Shown here one piece after another: positions 1 through 7,963 of a stretch of 34,477 nucleotides of DNA. The first letter of the stretch is position 1. Each line of letters opens with the position of its first letter. Under the pieces are notes generated by a model that was not told where the DNA came from, searched no databases, and was given only the letters and a program-made list of their open reading frames with translations. The stretch covers positions 1 to 34,477 of the forward strand of contig NZ_JAFMPQ010000047.1 of NCBI RefSeq assembly GCF_020667845.1. Reading direction: 5' to 3'. The translations under genes were made by a program, and so were the position numbers. This DNA comes from Cognatishimia sp. F0-27. GTDB lineage: Bacteria > Pseudomonadota > Alphaproteobacteria > Rhodobacterales > Rhodobacteraceae.

Positions 1-516
1 TGACGATGCAGACCCGTCGCCACGATAGGAGAAGACATAGCCGTAACCGCCTTCGAGCTCCATCTGGATCCAATCGCGGTCCCGGTTGTAATCGAGGGTG
101 CTTTGCAGCACCTCCCCGACCTCCAGCGTTTCCACCGTGCTGATGTTGCCGGCGATCTCCTGTTCGACGGACAGTCTGTACGTGCCCGTCTGTGAACCGT
201 AGCGCGAGCCGAGGTCGAAAAAATATACCGCGTCCTCGGACACGGTGAAGCCTGAGAGGATGCTGCCATCCGCATTCAGCCCGAAGTCGAACTCGCCAAG
301 CGCGTTGCGTATGGCGATATTGGTGTCGGGCAAGGACGTCGTCGCGCCATCCCCCCCGAAATTGAACGTATACCCATAACCGCCATCAAGCGTGAAACGC
401 ACCCAGTCGCGTTCCCGGGACGTTTCGATCTCTCCTTCGAAAACGTCTCCGAACGTTGCGGAATACGGTGTGGCGAGGCTTTCGGGCGCGTCGGTGGTTT
501 CGGTGATGGTGGGCAT
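1..516 (-). CDS. Secreted protein with tandem PPC-like repeats, N-terminal part (runs off window)
   Basis: An open frame runs from an ATG at 516-514 to the window edge with no stop, giving 172 residues beginning MPTITETTDAPESLATPYSA. A GGAGAG ribosome binding site lies about 6 bases upstream. Two similar units are visible, each with an R-[ED]-R-D-W motif followed by a GGYGY-x-F motif and GDG, at about residues 35-60 and 145-170. This resembles the bacterial pre-peptidase C-terminal (PPC) fold seen at the front of the RTX proteins at 855-3287 and 7964-10111. There is no classical signal peptide, which suits type I secretion. The missing C-terminal part may carry RTX repeats, but none is visible here. 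Function is unknown; a secreted surface or protease-associated protein is likely. Confidence 0.75.
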   Translation of the reverse strand, partial: MPTITETTDAPESLATPYSATFGDVFEGEIETSRERDWVRFTLDGGYGYTFNFGGDGATTSLPDTNIAIRNALGEFDFGLNADGSILSGFTVSEDAVYFFDLGSRYGSQTGTYRLSVEQEIAGNISTVETLEVGEVLQSTLDYNRDRDWIQMELEGGYGYVFSYRGDGSASS

Positions 517-854
517 GGCACTCTCCGGGATAATCGGGTGTTCAAGCGATTTTACAAAATCAAACGTGGTCAATCACGCGGTGGATCAAACCATGTCCGG
601 GCGCGTGTGGGAAGCAAAAGCCCGCCCCCGCCCCGGCAATTTGGCGCACCGCACCACAACCAGGCAGCGGCAAAGCCCGCCGATGTTTCGCGTGCGAAAC
701 CGCCGCGCGCCCCCGGTCGCGCATCGCGCGGCGTCGAAGGCAAAATCAAGCGCGCGGTCGGGGGATGGCGATCGCGGACAATCCGGGGGCACTCCGAGGC
801 GGCACTCCGGCGGTCGCCGGCGCGGCCTGACCGGCGCGGGCCGCATGGGCCCCG
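517..854. other. Intergenic spacer with one GTTTCGC palindrome
   Basis: This stretch separates the partial secreted protein from the end of the RTX protease. It holds the imperfect palindrome at 685-700 (separate entry), a GATTTT-AC-AAAATC inverted repeat at 548-561 that lies just upstream of the partial gene and could be an operator, and a short GGCACTCCG direct repeat near 789-806. I see no convincing coding sequence and no T-tailed terminator. Confidence 0.5.
685..700. repeat. GTTTCGCGTGCGAAAC palindrome, copy 1
   Basis: Seven-base arms GTTTCGC and GCGAAAC flank a central GT, so this copy is imperfect only at the centre. It belongs to a five-member family in this window (685, 7621, 10119, 11582, 12865). 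It lies about 155 bases beyond the stop codon of the RTX protease. The role is unknown: a partition site, a REP-like 3' end element or a genome-wide palindrome are all possible. Confidence 0.8.
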
Positions 855-3287
855 TCAGGCGAGGAGCACGTCGTCGAGGATCACGTCGAGCCCGCGCACG
901 CCGATGAGTGTCAGGCTGTCGGTGCCGAAATCCAGCACGAGGTTTCCCGCGCCATCAAGCGCCGAGACCGCCCGCAGCGCCGCCTCGGCGGTGCCCGTCC
1001 CGAGATCGGGCAGCAGCGCGCTGTCGAGCACGATGGCATCGAGTCCGGCCTGAAAATCGGTGATCCGGTCCGCCCCGCCCACAAAGACGAAACTGTCGCG
1101 CCCGGCCCCGCCGCGCAGCGCGTCATTGCCCGTCTCCCCGGTCAGGGTGTCATCACCCGCGCCGCCGATCAGCACGTCATGGCCCGCCCCGCCATTGAGC
1201 ACGTCAAAGCCGTTGGCCCCTTCGAGCGTATCATTGCCCTCGCGCCCCTCCAGCGTATCGGCGCCAAGCCCCCCCTGCACCCGGTCATCCCCGGCGCCGC
1301 CATCGAGACTGTCATTGCCGTTATTGCCCTGAAGCGTGTCGGCCCCCGCGCCGCCGTCCAGCGTGTCGAACCCGTCGCGCCCTTCGATCAGATCGCCGCC
1401 GTCGCCGCCCGCCAGGCTGTCAAAGCCCAGACCGCCGATCAGCGTGTCGTCTCCCGTGCCGCCATCGGCGGTGTCATTGCCGAAATTGCCGGTCAGCCGA
1501 TCGTCGCCGCTGCCCCCGAGCAGGCTGTCGAACCCCTCGCGCCCCACCAGCGTGTCATGGCCGGCCCCGCCGGTCAGCGTGTCGAAGCCGACGCCGCCAT
1601 CGAGGCTGTCCCAGCCCGCGCCGCCCTCCAGCACATCGCTGCCGCCGCGCCCGGTCAGCGTGTCGTCGCCCGGCCCGCCCGACAGCCTGTCCGGCCCGCC
1701 GCTGCCCGCGTCGCGCAGGCCCGGCCCGCCGCGCGCATCGGCATCGGGGCCAGAGCCTGCGATCAGGGCGGCCGTCGCAACATCGCCATCGCGAAACGCC
1801 ACCGTCTCGATGCCAAAGAGCTGATCCGCGCCGTCCGGGCCTTCCAGCGCCACGCCATCGGGGAGCGCGCGCGCGGTCACGGACAGGCGCGCCGCGTCGA
1901 TCACGGCCACATCCACCCCCGCGCCGCCGCGCAGCGTGTCATCGCCCGGACCGCCGGTCAGGCGGTTGTCGCCGTCATTGCCCTGCAGCAGGTCATCGCC
2001 GCTGCCGCCCGTGGCCGCCTCGATCATCACGCCCGCGGCTATGGTGAACCCCCCCGCAACGCCCGCCATGGCCGACAGGTATCCGCCACCGCCCGGCGCC
2101 TCCACCAGCGTTGCCGGGCGCAGGTCGATCACCGCGTCACCGGCCCCGTCATGCGCGATCTCGTCGATGCCACCCGCATCCCAGATCGCGCGCCAGCCGG
2201 TGCCCGGCGCGTTCTGCGTCGGCAGCACGTAGCGGTCATCGCCCGTCGCGTGGCGGTCATTGGCCCCGTATTTGCGCTGCAGCACCGCGATATCGAGCGC
2301 CATCGGCCCGATCTCGTAGCCCCAGAGGTCATCGGGATCGCCCTGCGTGCCCGGACCGCCGGTCACGTAACCGGTGTTGTAGGACATGGTGGTATAGACG
2401 CCCTGGTTGAGCAGGTGCGGCCCGTACTGGCCTTCTTCGAGAAACACGCCCTGCATGCGCGGCGAACCCCCGCCATCGTCATGCGGATGCGCCAGGCCCA
2501 GCCCGTGCAGCACCTCGTGGGTGATGGTGATGAAGGCAAAGGCGCCCGCTTCGAGATCCCCGCCCGGGGCCCGGTCCCACAGGGTGACGTCGAACACGCC
2601 CACCCCGGCGGCCACCTCTCCGGGCGGGTTGAAATAGGCCAGAAAATCGCCGCCGATCTCGTCGCTGTCGCCCAGCAGCACGAAATCGGCACTGGCCGGG
2701 CCGAAGACCTGCGTGAAGGTCAGGTCGGCGGCTTCGGCGATCAGGGCAAACGCCGCCTCGAAACGGCTTTGTTCATAGGCGTTCAACCCTTCGGAGGTAT
2801 AGCCATCCGCGCTGAAACCGGCGGGGGCGAAATAATAGGTCACATCGCTGTCGGCGAGCGCGGACCCCCAGTCGAGCGTATCGGTCAGCGAGGTCATGCC
2901 GGGCTCCCGTGTGACGGACAGATCGCGCACGGACACCGTGTAGGTGCCCGCGTCGAGCGGGCTGAAGCCCGAGACTTCAACATAGACGGTCTGGACGGTT
3001 TCGGCGACAAAATCGAGCACCGGGTCGAACCCGTCGGTATCGTCATTCTCGTCGATCAGCCGGCCCTCGGCGTCAAACAGGCGCAGATAGGGATCCTCGA
3101 GGCTGCGCCCGGTGACGGTGATGCGCACCTGCTGGCCCGCCGCGAGCGGCAGCGCCATCCAGTCCCGGTCCCCCCCGGTTTCCAGCGCGCTGTCTGCGCT
3201 GCCCCCGACGCTCAGGCGCAGCGGGGTGTCGGGGGTCTCGGGCAGATCCGCGGACGGGGTCGGAAAGAGGTCGGGGAAGGTGGACAT
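855..3287 (-). CDS. Serralysin-family (M10) RTX metalloprotease
   Basis: An 810-residue protein starting MSTFPDLFPTPSADLPETPD. Residues about 20-125 form a PPC-like beta domain with DRDW and DPYLRLFD motifs. A metzincin catalytic domain follows, with the zinc motif HEVLHGLGLAHPH at residues 257-269 (ligands His257, His261, His267; catalytic Glu258) and the Met-turn TTMSYN around Met301. Next comes a serralysin C-terminal-like segment (about 315-430, containing ALDIAVLQRKYG), then GGxGxDxLxGG nonapeptide RTX repeats to about residue 745 and a DRITDFQAGLDAIVLD cap. Such proteins leave by type I secretion using an uncleaved C-terminal signal and fold on binding extracellular calcium. No HlyB/HlyD exporter is in the window. 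No clear ribosome binding site precedes the ATG, so the start is less certain than the family call. Extracellular proteolysis is the expected role. Confidence 0.93.
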   Translation of the reverse strand: MSTFPDLFPTPSADLPETPDTPLRLSVGGSADSALETGGDRDWMALPLAAGQQVRITVTGRSLEDPYLRLFDAEGRLIDENDDTDGFDPVLDFVAETVQTVYVEVSGFSPLDAGTYTVSVRDLSVTREPGMTSLTDTLDWGSALADSDVTYYFAPAGFSADGYTSEGLNAYEQSRFEAAFALIAEAADLTFTQVFGPASADFVLLGDSDEIGGDFLAYFNPPGEVAAGVGVFDVTLWDRAPGGDLEAGAFAFITITHEVLHGLGLAHPHDDGGGSPRMQGVFLEEGQYGPHLLNQGVYTTMSYNTGYVTGGPGTQGDPDDLWGYEIGPMALDIAVLQRKYGANDRHATGDDRYVLPTQNAPGTGWRAIWDAGGIDEIAHDGAGDAVIDLRPATLVEAPGGGGYLSAMAGVAGGFTIAAGVMIEAATGGSGDDLLQGNDGDNRLTGGPGDDTLRGGAGVDVAVIDAARLSVTARALPDGVALEGPDGADQLFGIETVAFRDGDVATAALIAGSGPDADARGGPGLRDAGSGGPDRLSGGPGDDTLTGRGGSDVLEGGAGWDSLDGGVGFDTLTGGAGHDTLVGREGFDSLLGGSGDDRLTGNFGNDTADGGTGDDTLIGGLGFDSLAGGDGGDLIEGRDGFDTLDGGAGADTLQGNNGNDSLDGGAGDDRVQGGLGADTLEGREGNDTLEGANGFDVLNGGAGHDVLIGGAGDDTLTGETGNDALRGGAGRDSFVFVGGADRITDFQAGLDAIVLDSALLPDLGTGTAEAALRAVSALDGAGNLVLDFGTDSLTLIGVRGLDVILDDVLLA

Positions 3288-3422
3288 CGGTCTTGGGTCT
3301 CACGGCATGGCCTGGTGCGGCGGGATCGCATGCGGGGCGCCGCCGGGCAAGGCCCCCCCGCCGCGCGGCGGCGGCAGGTATGAATGCGCGGACCGGGTGT
3401 GCACGGGGCGCACGGGGCGCGA

Positions 3423-4481
3423 TCAGGCGCGCTTTTTCACCCACCCGAGAAACGCCTTGTCAGGCGCGTTGAGGCGCGGCGCGCCGGAGGCGGCCCAGAC
3501 GCCCTGCCATTCGGCCTGCAACGCATGGACATCCACGCCGGGCATCAGGGCGCGGACCTGATCGAGCGTGTCGCTGCGCAGCACCGGCGGTCGGCCCGGG
3601 GCGGCCCCGTGCGCCGGGCCGCGCCCGGTTTCGGTGCGCCGTGGCGTGACCACCAGAAGATCGCCCTCCGCCACGCGCAGGTGGTAATCGGGCAGGTGAT
3701 CGGAGGCGGCCATCTCGCGCAGCATGGCGCGAAACACCCGGCGCGGGCTGGCGGAGCCGGATTTGAGATGCAGCGTGCTCACCGAGATCTGCCATTCCGG
3801 CTGGCGGCCGCAATGTTTGCGCGCCAGCTCGTAGATCCGCCGCTCCAGCGGCTTGCGCAGGCGGAAATAATCGCGGCTCAGCGTCAGCACCGATTTCGCC
3901 AGCACCGCGTTATAGAGCCATTCCGACAGGGTGACGGCCACCGAGACCATGCGCCCGCCACGGGCCTTGCGTTCGATCTGCCAGCTTTCGATGAGCCCGA
4001 AGCCGGAGGTGATCTCGCGCCCGCCGGTTGAGAGATTGGTGGTGATGCGGGTGCCGGCAAGCCGCTCGAAGGCCTCACGCAGGCGGCGGTAGCTGTCGCC
4101 GGAGGTCTCGCGGTTGGTGGCCACCAGCAGGTCATGGGCCACAAGATGCAGCCGGCGGCTGACCGCGGCACCGGCATTCACCGCCGCCATAAGCTGCGAG
4201 ATGCAATAGATCAGGATGTCCTTGTCGTGGATCGTGGCCAGCCCCTTGACGCTCGGCACCACCTGGATCTGCACATCGTTATGGGCGTAGTTCAGGATGC
4301 GCCGGTCCGGCCGGGTGGAGAGCGAAAAGATCGGATGCTCCATCGAGGCCAGATCGTCCTTGGGACTGGCCCCGGAGAAATCGCACACGAAGAAATCCGC
4401 CTGCGGATGATGCTCGGGGCCAAGCGCGCCTGCGCCCGGTCCGTGCCCTGCCCCGGCTGAGGGTCTGGGAAGCTGTGCCAT
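3423..4481 (-). CDS. repA: RepA-type plasmid replication initiator (RPA family)
   Basis: The protein matches the replication initiator family found on Rhodobacterales RepA-type replicons. Diagnostic stretches are FVCDFSGASPKDDLASMEHP (residues 31-50), SVKGLATIHDKDILIYCISQ (77-96), and later RETSGDSYRRLREAF and LERRIYELARKHCG, a winged-helix-like DNA-binding region. It should bind repeats in the adjacent spacer and recruit the host replication machinery. I chose the ATG at 4481 because GAGGACAGGCC precedes it and the conserved family sequence begins soon after; this gives 352 residues. A GTG at 4643 in the same frame would add 54 Arg/Gly/Ala-rich residues that do not look like family sequence. 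The gene is divergent from parAB, the usual arrangement for this replicon class. The Ala/Gly/Pro-rich linker near residue 270 is unremarkable. Confidence 0.92.
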   Translation of the reverse strand: MAQLPRPSAGAGHGPGAGALGPEHHPQADFFVCDFSGASPKDDLASMEHPIFSLSTRPDRRILNYAHNDVQIQVVPSVKGLATIHDKDILIYCISQLMAAVNAGAAVSRRLHLVAHDLLVATNRETSGDSYRRLREAFERLAGTRITTNLSTGGREITSGFGLIESWQIERKARGGRMVSVAVTLSEWLYNAVLAKSVLTLSRDYFRLRKPLERRIYELARKHCGRQPEWQISVSTLHLKSGSASPRRVFRAMLREMAASDHLPDYHLRVAEGDLLVVTPRRTETGRGPAHGAAPGRPPVLRSDTLDQVRALMPGVDVHALQAEWQGVWAASGAPRLNAPDKAFLGWVKKRA

Positions 4482-4655
4482 GGCCTGTCCTCGATCGGCG
4501 CGCCTCCCCTTGTGCCGGGTGATGACGCGCATGCCTGCTCGACCACATGCGCCCGATGCCTCGCGAGCCACTCTGGCGGTGGCTGGCGGCATGCCCTGCC
4601 TCTCTTTGCGGAGGTCCGGAGCGGTTCGTGGTTTTCTTGACACCCGAGCCTAGAG

Positions 4656-4664
4656 TTATCCACA
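4656..4664 (+). promoter_or_regulatory. Perfect DnaA box
   Basis: The sequence TTATCCACA matches the consensus DnaA box exactly and stands 17 bases from the first iteron-like repeat. In this GC-rich DNA a chance exact match at this spot is unlikely. It suggests that host DnaA takes part in opening the plasmid origin. Confidence 0.7.
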
Positions 4665-4680
4665 GGCCCGGTCCAGCGGC

Positions 4681-4743
4681 TTTCGGGTTTTCGGAATCGG
4701 CGCTTCGGGTTTCCGGAGTCGCTTCAACGGGGTTTCAGAGTCA
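4681..4743. repeat. Iteron-like direct repeats (three units)
   Basis: Three imperfect direct repeats share a GGGTTT core at 4685, 4707 and 4730, so they are spaced 22 and 23 bases apart, about two helical turns. Units 1 and 2 (TTCGGGTTTTCGGAATCG at 4682-4699 and TTCGGGTTTCCGGAGTCG at 4704-4721) differ at only two positions; unit 3 is more diverged. Their place just upstream of repA fits binding sites for the initiator. Confidence 0.55.
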
Positions 4744-4828
4744 CTGCAGCGTCAGGTGGCGGTCAAAAAACCCCGCATGACAAAGGGTTTGCACCGGATC
4801 AGGCACATGCCGCGGAGCCCGTAACACG

Positions 4829-4853
4829 CTAATAACCGATTATAACAGGATTG
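4829..4853. promoter_or_regulatory. AT-rich patch, possible unwinding element or repA promoter
   Basis: A short AT-rich run containing TAATAACCGATTATAA stands out from the GC-rich surroundings. On the minus strand it includes a perfect TATAAT at 4844-4839 that could be a -10 element reading toward repA, although no good -35 is visible at normal spacing and the leader would be about 360 bases. As a DNA-unwinding element next to the DnaA box and iterons it is equally plausible. Confidence 0.4.
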
Positions 4854-4984
4854 ACCGTCCCATGGCCGATGACGGAGGCCGAAAATACCGCCCAAGGATG
4901 GCCTAGGGCGCGAATCAACCCTTTGAAAAAGGCAGAAAATCCCATCCGCCTGCGCAAAAAGCTTCCACATGCCGCCTTTTGGCG

Positions 4985-4990
4985 TATACT
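4985..4990 (+). promoter_or_regulatory. Candidate -10 element for parAB
   Basis: TATACT lies 216 bases upstream of the chosen parA start, within the repA-parA spacer. The -35 position 17 bases upstream (CTTCCA) is poor. The assignment rests on the -10 match and on position only. Confidence 0.35.
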
Positions 4991-5205
4991 GAGAAAAACG
5001 CGGCACATTGGGCCGGCTATCCCTTTCCGATCAAACCGGTCGCGGGACAACAGCCGGGGGTGGACGGGGGCTGACGAACGCTACCCCTTTCACCGGGCAC
5101 CCGACAAGCCGTTCGGGCAACGACCCGGTTTTCACAGGCGCAGCGCTTTGCGGTGCAGATCACAGACCCGGCGCAGGGCGCGTCATTCGAAGAGCAGGCC
5201 GCGAC

Positions 5206-6588
5206 ATGAGCACCAATACCCCGCCCCCCTATTTCAGCATCGATCCCGATCGCGCGGCTGCCGAGCTCGGACCGCCATCGGGCACCGCGGATTTTGCGAC
5301 CATCGCGCAGGCCTGTGCCCGGGGTCGCAGCGATCTTGCCGGGCGCGGGCTCGACGAGACCGGGCAACGCCAGTTGCGGCTGTTTTCCACCTGGGAGATC
5401 ACGCGCTACCTGATCCCGGTGAACCCGGCGCATTTCCGGCGTGTGCTGCGCGCCCATGAGGACCTGCCGCAGGGCCGTTCGGAAACCGAGGGCGGGGCCA
5501 AGTGGTTCACGCTCGACGAGGTGCTGCGGCTGCGGGCGCATTTTGCCGCCGAAGGATCGCGCGCCAAGGAGTACCGCCCCTACCGTCCGGAAGGATTGTC
5601 CGCAAAGATGGTGGCGGTCGCCAACTTCAAGGGCGGGGTGGGCAAGACCTCCACCGCGGCGCATCTGGCGATGTCGGCGGCGCTTGATGGCTACAAGGTG
5701 CTGGTGATCGATCTCGACAGCCAGGGCAGCATGACCTCGATCTTTGGCGGGCGCGTCGAGGATGAATGGGGCACGGTCTTTCCGCTGATGGCGCGGCATT
5801 ACGCGCGGCACGTGCAGGCCGACAACCAGCGCAGGCTCGACCGGGGTGAGACGCCGCAGCCGCTCGACGAGACGCTCTCCGAGGCGCTGGATGTGACCGC
5901 GCGGGATCTGATCCAGAACACCCATTGGCCCAATATCGACCTGATCGGCGCGCAGCTGAACCTCTACTGGGCGGAGTTCCAGGTGCCGGTCTGGCGGATG
6001 GGTGCGCGGGGCTGGAAGCTCTGGGAGGCGCTGACCGACAGCCTTGAGGTGGACGGGGTGCTCGATGAGTATGACCTCGTGTTTCTCGACACGCCGCCGG
6101 CGCTTGGCTATCTCACGATCAACGGGCTGTCGGCGGCCGATATCCTGCTGGTGCCATTGGGCGCGTCGTTTCTGGAATTCGACAGCACGGGGCGGTTTTT
6201 CGACATGCTGCACGCCACGTTCGGCTCCATCGAGGAGGCCGAGAACATGGCGGCACGGGCGCTGGGACGCGAGGGGCTGGCCTTTGAATGGGATGCGGTG
6301 CGCGCGATCATCACCCGGTTCGACGGGGCGCAGCAAGGCGAGATGGCGGCCCTGATGCAGGCCTATCTCGGCCCCACGCTGTCGCCGCACCGGCAGGATT
6401 TCACCGCGCTTATCGGGCAGGCGGGTGAACAGGTCTCGGGGATCTACGAGGCCGATTACCGCGATTTCAACCGCGAGACCTATGCCCGCGGGCGCGAGAC
6501 GTTCGATGCGACCTATGCGGCGTTCAAGCGGCTGTTGCTCGGGGTCTGGCGGCGCGAGGAGCTGGCGCGGCGCGAGGCCGCGGAATGA
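5206..6588 (+). CDS. parA: ParA partition ATPase
   Basis: A 460-residue type Ia ParA. The N-terminal part (about 55-125) looks like a helix-turn-helix module of the kind that lets long ParA proteins autoregulate their operon. The deviant Walker A motif FKGGVGKTS is at residues 141-149, Walker A' VIDLDSQGS around 167-175 with Asp169 and Asp171, and the Walker B LVFLDTPPALGY is in the second half. The protein should bind DNA non-specifically with ATP and move ParB-bound plasmids apart. I start it at the ATG at 5206 (MSTNTPPPYFSIDPDR); the upstream in-frame extension to 5008 is low-complexity and reads as untranslated leader. The ribosome binding site is weak (AAGAGCAGG). It is followed after 210 bases by parB, with a conserved intergenic repeat between them. 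Confidence 0.94.
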   Translation: MSTNTPPPYFSIDPDRAAAELGPPSGTADFATIAQACARGRSDLAGRGLDETGQRQLRLFSTWEITRYLIPVNPAHFRRVLRAHEDLPQGRSETEGGAKWFTLDEVLRLRAHFAAEGSRAKEYRPYRPEGLSAKMVAVANFKGGVGKTSTAAHLAMSAALDGYKVLVIDLDSQGSMTSIFGGRVEDEWGTVFPLMARHYARHVQADNQRRLDRGETPQPLDETLSEALDVTARDLIQNTHWPNIDLIGAQLNLYWAEFQVPVWRMGARGWKLWEALTDSLEVDGVLDEYDLVFLDTPPALGYLTINGLSAADILLVPLGASFLEFDSTGRFFDMLHATFGSIEEAENMAARALGREGLAFEWDAVRAIITRFDGAQQGEMAALMQAYLGPTLSPHRQDFTALIGQAGEQVSGIYEADYRDFNRETYARGRETFDATYAAFKRLLLGVWRREELARREAAE

Positions 6589-6616
6589 ACCGTGCGGGTG
6601 TGCGGCGGCGGGTTTT

Positions 6617-6687
6617 GGGGGGCGCTGCCCCCGTCACAGCAAAGCTGTGCCTCCCCCGGAGTATTTTGGGACAGAAGAAACAGCGGG
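6617..6687 (+). repeat. Rhodobacterales-type intergenic hairpin repeat, copy 1 (parA-parB gap)
   Basis: The element begins with a GGGGGC-GCT-GCCCCC hairpin (6618-6632), continues with a second hairpin whose stem is CACAGC-AAA-GCTGTG (6635-6649), and ends with the conserved tail CTCCCCCGGAGTATTTTGGG then ACAGAAGAAAC. Two more copies occur at 14007 and 17730 with the same flanks but different stem sequences in hairpin 2. It lies in the parA-parB gap and could set the ratio of the two proteins by attenuating read-through. Confidence 0.8.
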
Positions 6688-6798
6688 GCCCTTGCCGGTC
6701 CGGGCGCGGGCAACAGAGCGGCGCGCGCCGGCGTGACGGTTTGGCAAGACTTGCGTTGCCACCCTGTGATCTGAATCGAATGGCGTAAGGAGAGCGAG

Positions 6799-7830
6799 AT
6801 GGCCCGACGCAAGCGTTTGCAACCGCCCATCGCGGCACAGACAGAGACTGTTTCGGCGCAAACCGCCCCTGCCCCGATGCGGGCGCCGATTGCGCAGGTG
6901 GCCGGAGATGCGGCGGCCGCGGCGGCGTTTCACGATGTGGCCGACGAGTTGGCGCGGGCGCGCGAGGATGGCCGGCTTGTGCTGCGCCTGCCGCTCGAGC
7001 GGATCGAGGCGGCGTATCTTGCGCGGGACCGGATGGCCCCTGCGGATGCCATCGCCGATGACGAGGCCATGGCCGCGTTGCGGGCCTCGCTGACAGCGCG
7101 CGGGCAGCAGACCCCGGTGGAGGTCGTCGCGCTTGGACAGGAGCGCTACGGGCTGGTGTCGGGCTGGCGGCGGGTGCAGGCGTTGCGGGCCTTGTTCGAG
7201 GAGACCGGGGAGGCACGGTTTGGCGCGGTTCTGGCGCTCCTGCGCAGTCCGGAGGATGCGGCGGCGGCCTATGTGGCGATGGTCGAGGAAAACGAGATCC
7301 GCGCGGACCTGTCGTTTTTCGAGCGCGCGCGGATCGTGCGCCGGGCTGTCGAGGCCAGGGCCTTTGCCGATGAGCAGGCGGCGCTGACCGGGTTGTTCGG
7401 ATCGGTCAGCAAATCCAAGCGCTCCAAGATCAAGAGCTTTCTGGCGATTGTCGACCGGTTGGGCGTGCTGCGGCACCCGGTCCGGATCTCCGAGCATCTG
7501 GGGTTGAAGCTGGTCAAGGCGCTGGAGGCGGATCCGGAGTTGCCGTCCCGGGTGAGCCGCGCAGTGGCGGCGCTGGATCCCGGCGACGCGGATGCGGAGA
7601 TCGCGGTTTTGCAGACCCTGGTTTCGCACGCGAAACCGTCACCCAAGACAGGGAAAGAGACTGCGGAAACAGAGCCTAACGGGCCGATAGACACACATTT
7701 TCGGCCGGTGATTGCCGGGCTTGGGATCAAGGTGGATCGCGGTGTGATCACGCTCAAGGGCAAACGGGTCACACCCAAATTCGCCGAGCGCCTGGAGGCG
7801 TGGCTGGCGGAGATGGAGCGCCGCGGGTAG
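6799..7830 (+). CDS. parB: ParB partition protein
   Basis: A 343-residue ParB/Spo0J-family DNA-binding protein. The N-terminal ParB domain contains the LPLERIEAAYLARDR segment (about 64-78) and the conserved SGWRRVQALRAL motif (121-132), followed by MVEENEIRADLSFFERARIV. A helix-turn-helix region follows at about 185-215 (LTGLFGSVSKSKRSKIKSF). It should bind the plasmid centromere, spread along DNA and stimulate ParA. The start is well supported by AAGGAG 7 to 12 bases upstream of the ATG. An oddity is that codons 275-280 (VSHAKP) are made by a GTTTCGCACGCGAAAC palindrome of the family found at 685, 10119, 11582 and 12865, placed in the linker before the C-terminal domain. Confidence 0.93.
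   Translation: MARRKRLQPPIAAQTETVSAQTAPAPMRAPIAQVAGDAAAAAAFHDVADELARAREDGRLVLRLPLERIEAAYLARDRMAPADAIADDEAMAALRASLTARGQQTPVEVVALGQERYGLVSGWRRVQALRALFEETGEARFGAVLALLRSPEDAAAAYVAMVEENEIRADLSFFERARIVRRAVEARAFADEQAALTGLFGSVSKSKRSKIKSFLAIVDRLGVLRHPVRISEHLGLKLVKALEADPELPSRVSRAVAALDPGDADAEIAVLQTLVSHAKPSPKTGKETAETEPNGPIDTHFRPVIAGLGIKVDRGVITLKGKRVTPKFAERLEAWLAEMERRG
7621..7636. repeat. GTTTCGCACGCGAAAC palindrome, copy 2 (inside parB)
   Basis: Seven-base arms with a central AC, the complement of the central GT of copy 1. It lies inside the parB reading frame and encodes part of the linker to the C-terminal domain. Its position within a partition gene makes a role as a ParB site worth testing. Confidence 0.8.
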
Positions 7831-7888
7831 CGCGGCGGAAGGGGCGGACCGGGGCCGTGTCGCACAGGCGACGCGGGTGGGGGTGCGA

Positions 7889-7944
7889 TTATCCTTGTGA
7901 GAACACAGGATAAGGTTGCAGGATGGTCAGGATTTCAAATCCTG
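7889..7944. promoter_or_regulatory. Two inverted repeats between parB and the RTX gene
   Basis: The first is a stem with arms TTATCCTTGTG (7889-7899) and CACAGGATAA (7904-7913), one base bulged, with loop AGAA. The second is CAGGATTT-C-AAATCCTG (7928-7944), an 8-base-arm palindrome ending 8 bases before the GGAGG ribosome binding site of the RTX gene. Neither has a T-run. The first could end parB transcription; the second sits where an operator would overlap the RTX leader. Confidence 0.5.
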
Positions 7945-7963
7945 ATTGTACCTGGAGGCCAGC

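Larger units (their letters stand above)
4482..5205. other. repA-parA divergent spacer, candidate replication origin
   Basis: This 724-base spacer separates repA from parA. It contains a perfect DnaA box at 4656-4664, three iteron-like repeats at 4681-4743, an AT-rich patch at 4829-4853 and a strong -10-like element at 4985-4990. The combination of a DnaA box, short direct repeats near the initiator gene and an AT-rich tract is what an origin of an iteron-type plasmid would show. The base composition from about 4829 to 5000 is clearly less GC-rich than the neighbouring genes. Origin activity is inferred, not shown. Confidence 0.6.

Noticed and set aside
1179-3383. Long plus-strand frame (734 codons) opposite the M10 RTX gene
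   Set aside because: It is the antisense of the GC-rich RTX repeats, with Ala/Arg/Val/Ile-rich sequence and no domain; the minus-strand protein has clear catalytic motifs.
4482-4643. GTG start extending RepA by 54 residues
   Set aside because: The extension does not resemble the family and the ATG at 4481 has a better ribosome binding site; the GTG would also begin only 13 bases from the DnaA box.
5008-5205. Upstream start extending ParA by 66 residues
   Set aside because: The extension is low-complexity and lies in the putative parAB leader; MSTNTPPPYF at 5206 is a typical start.
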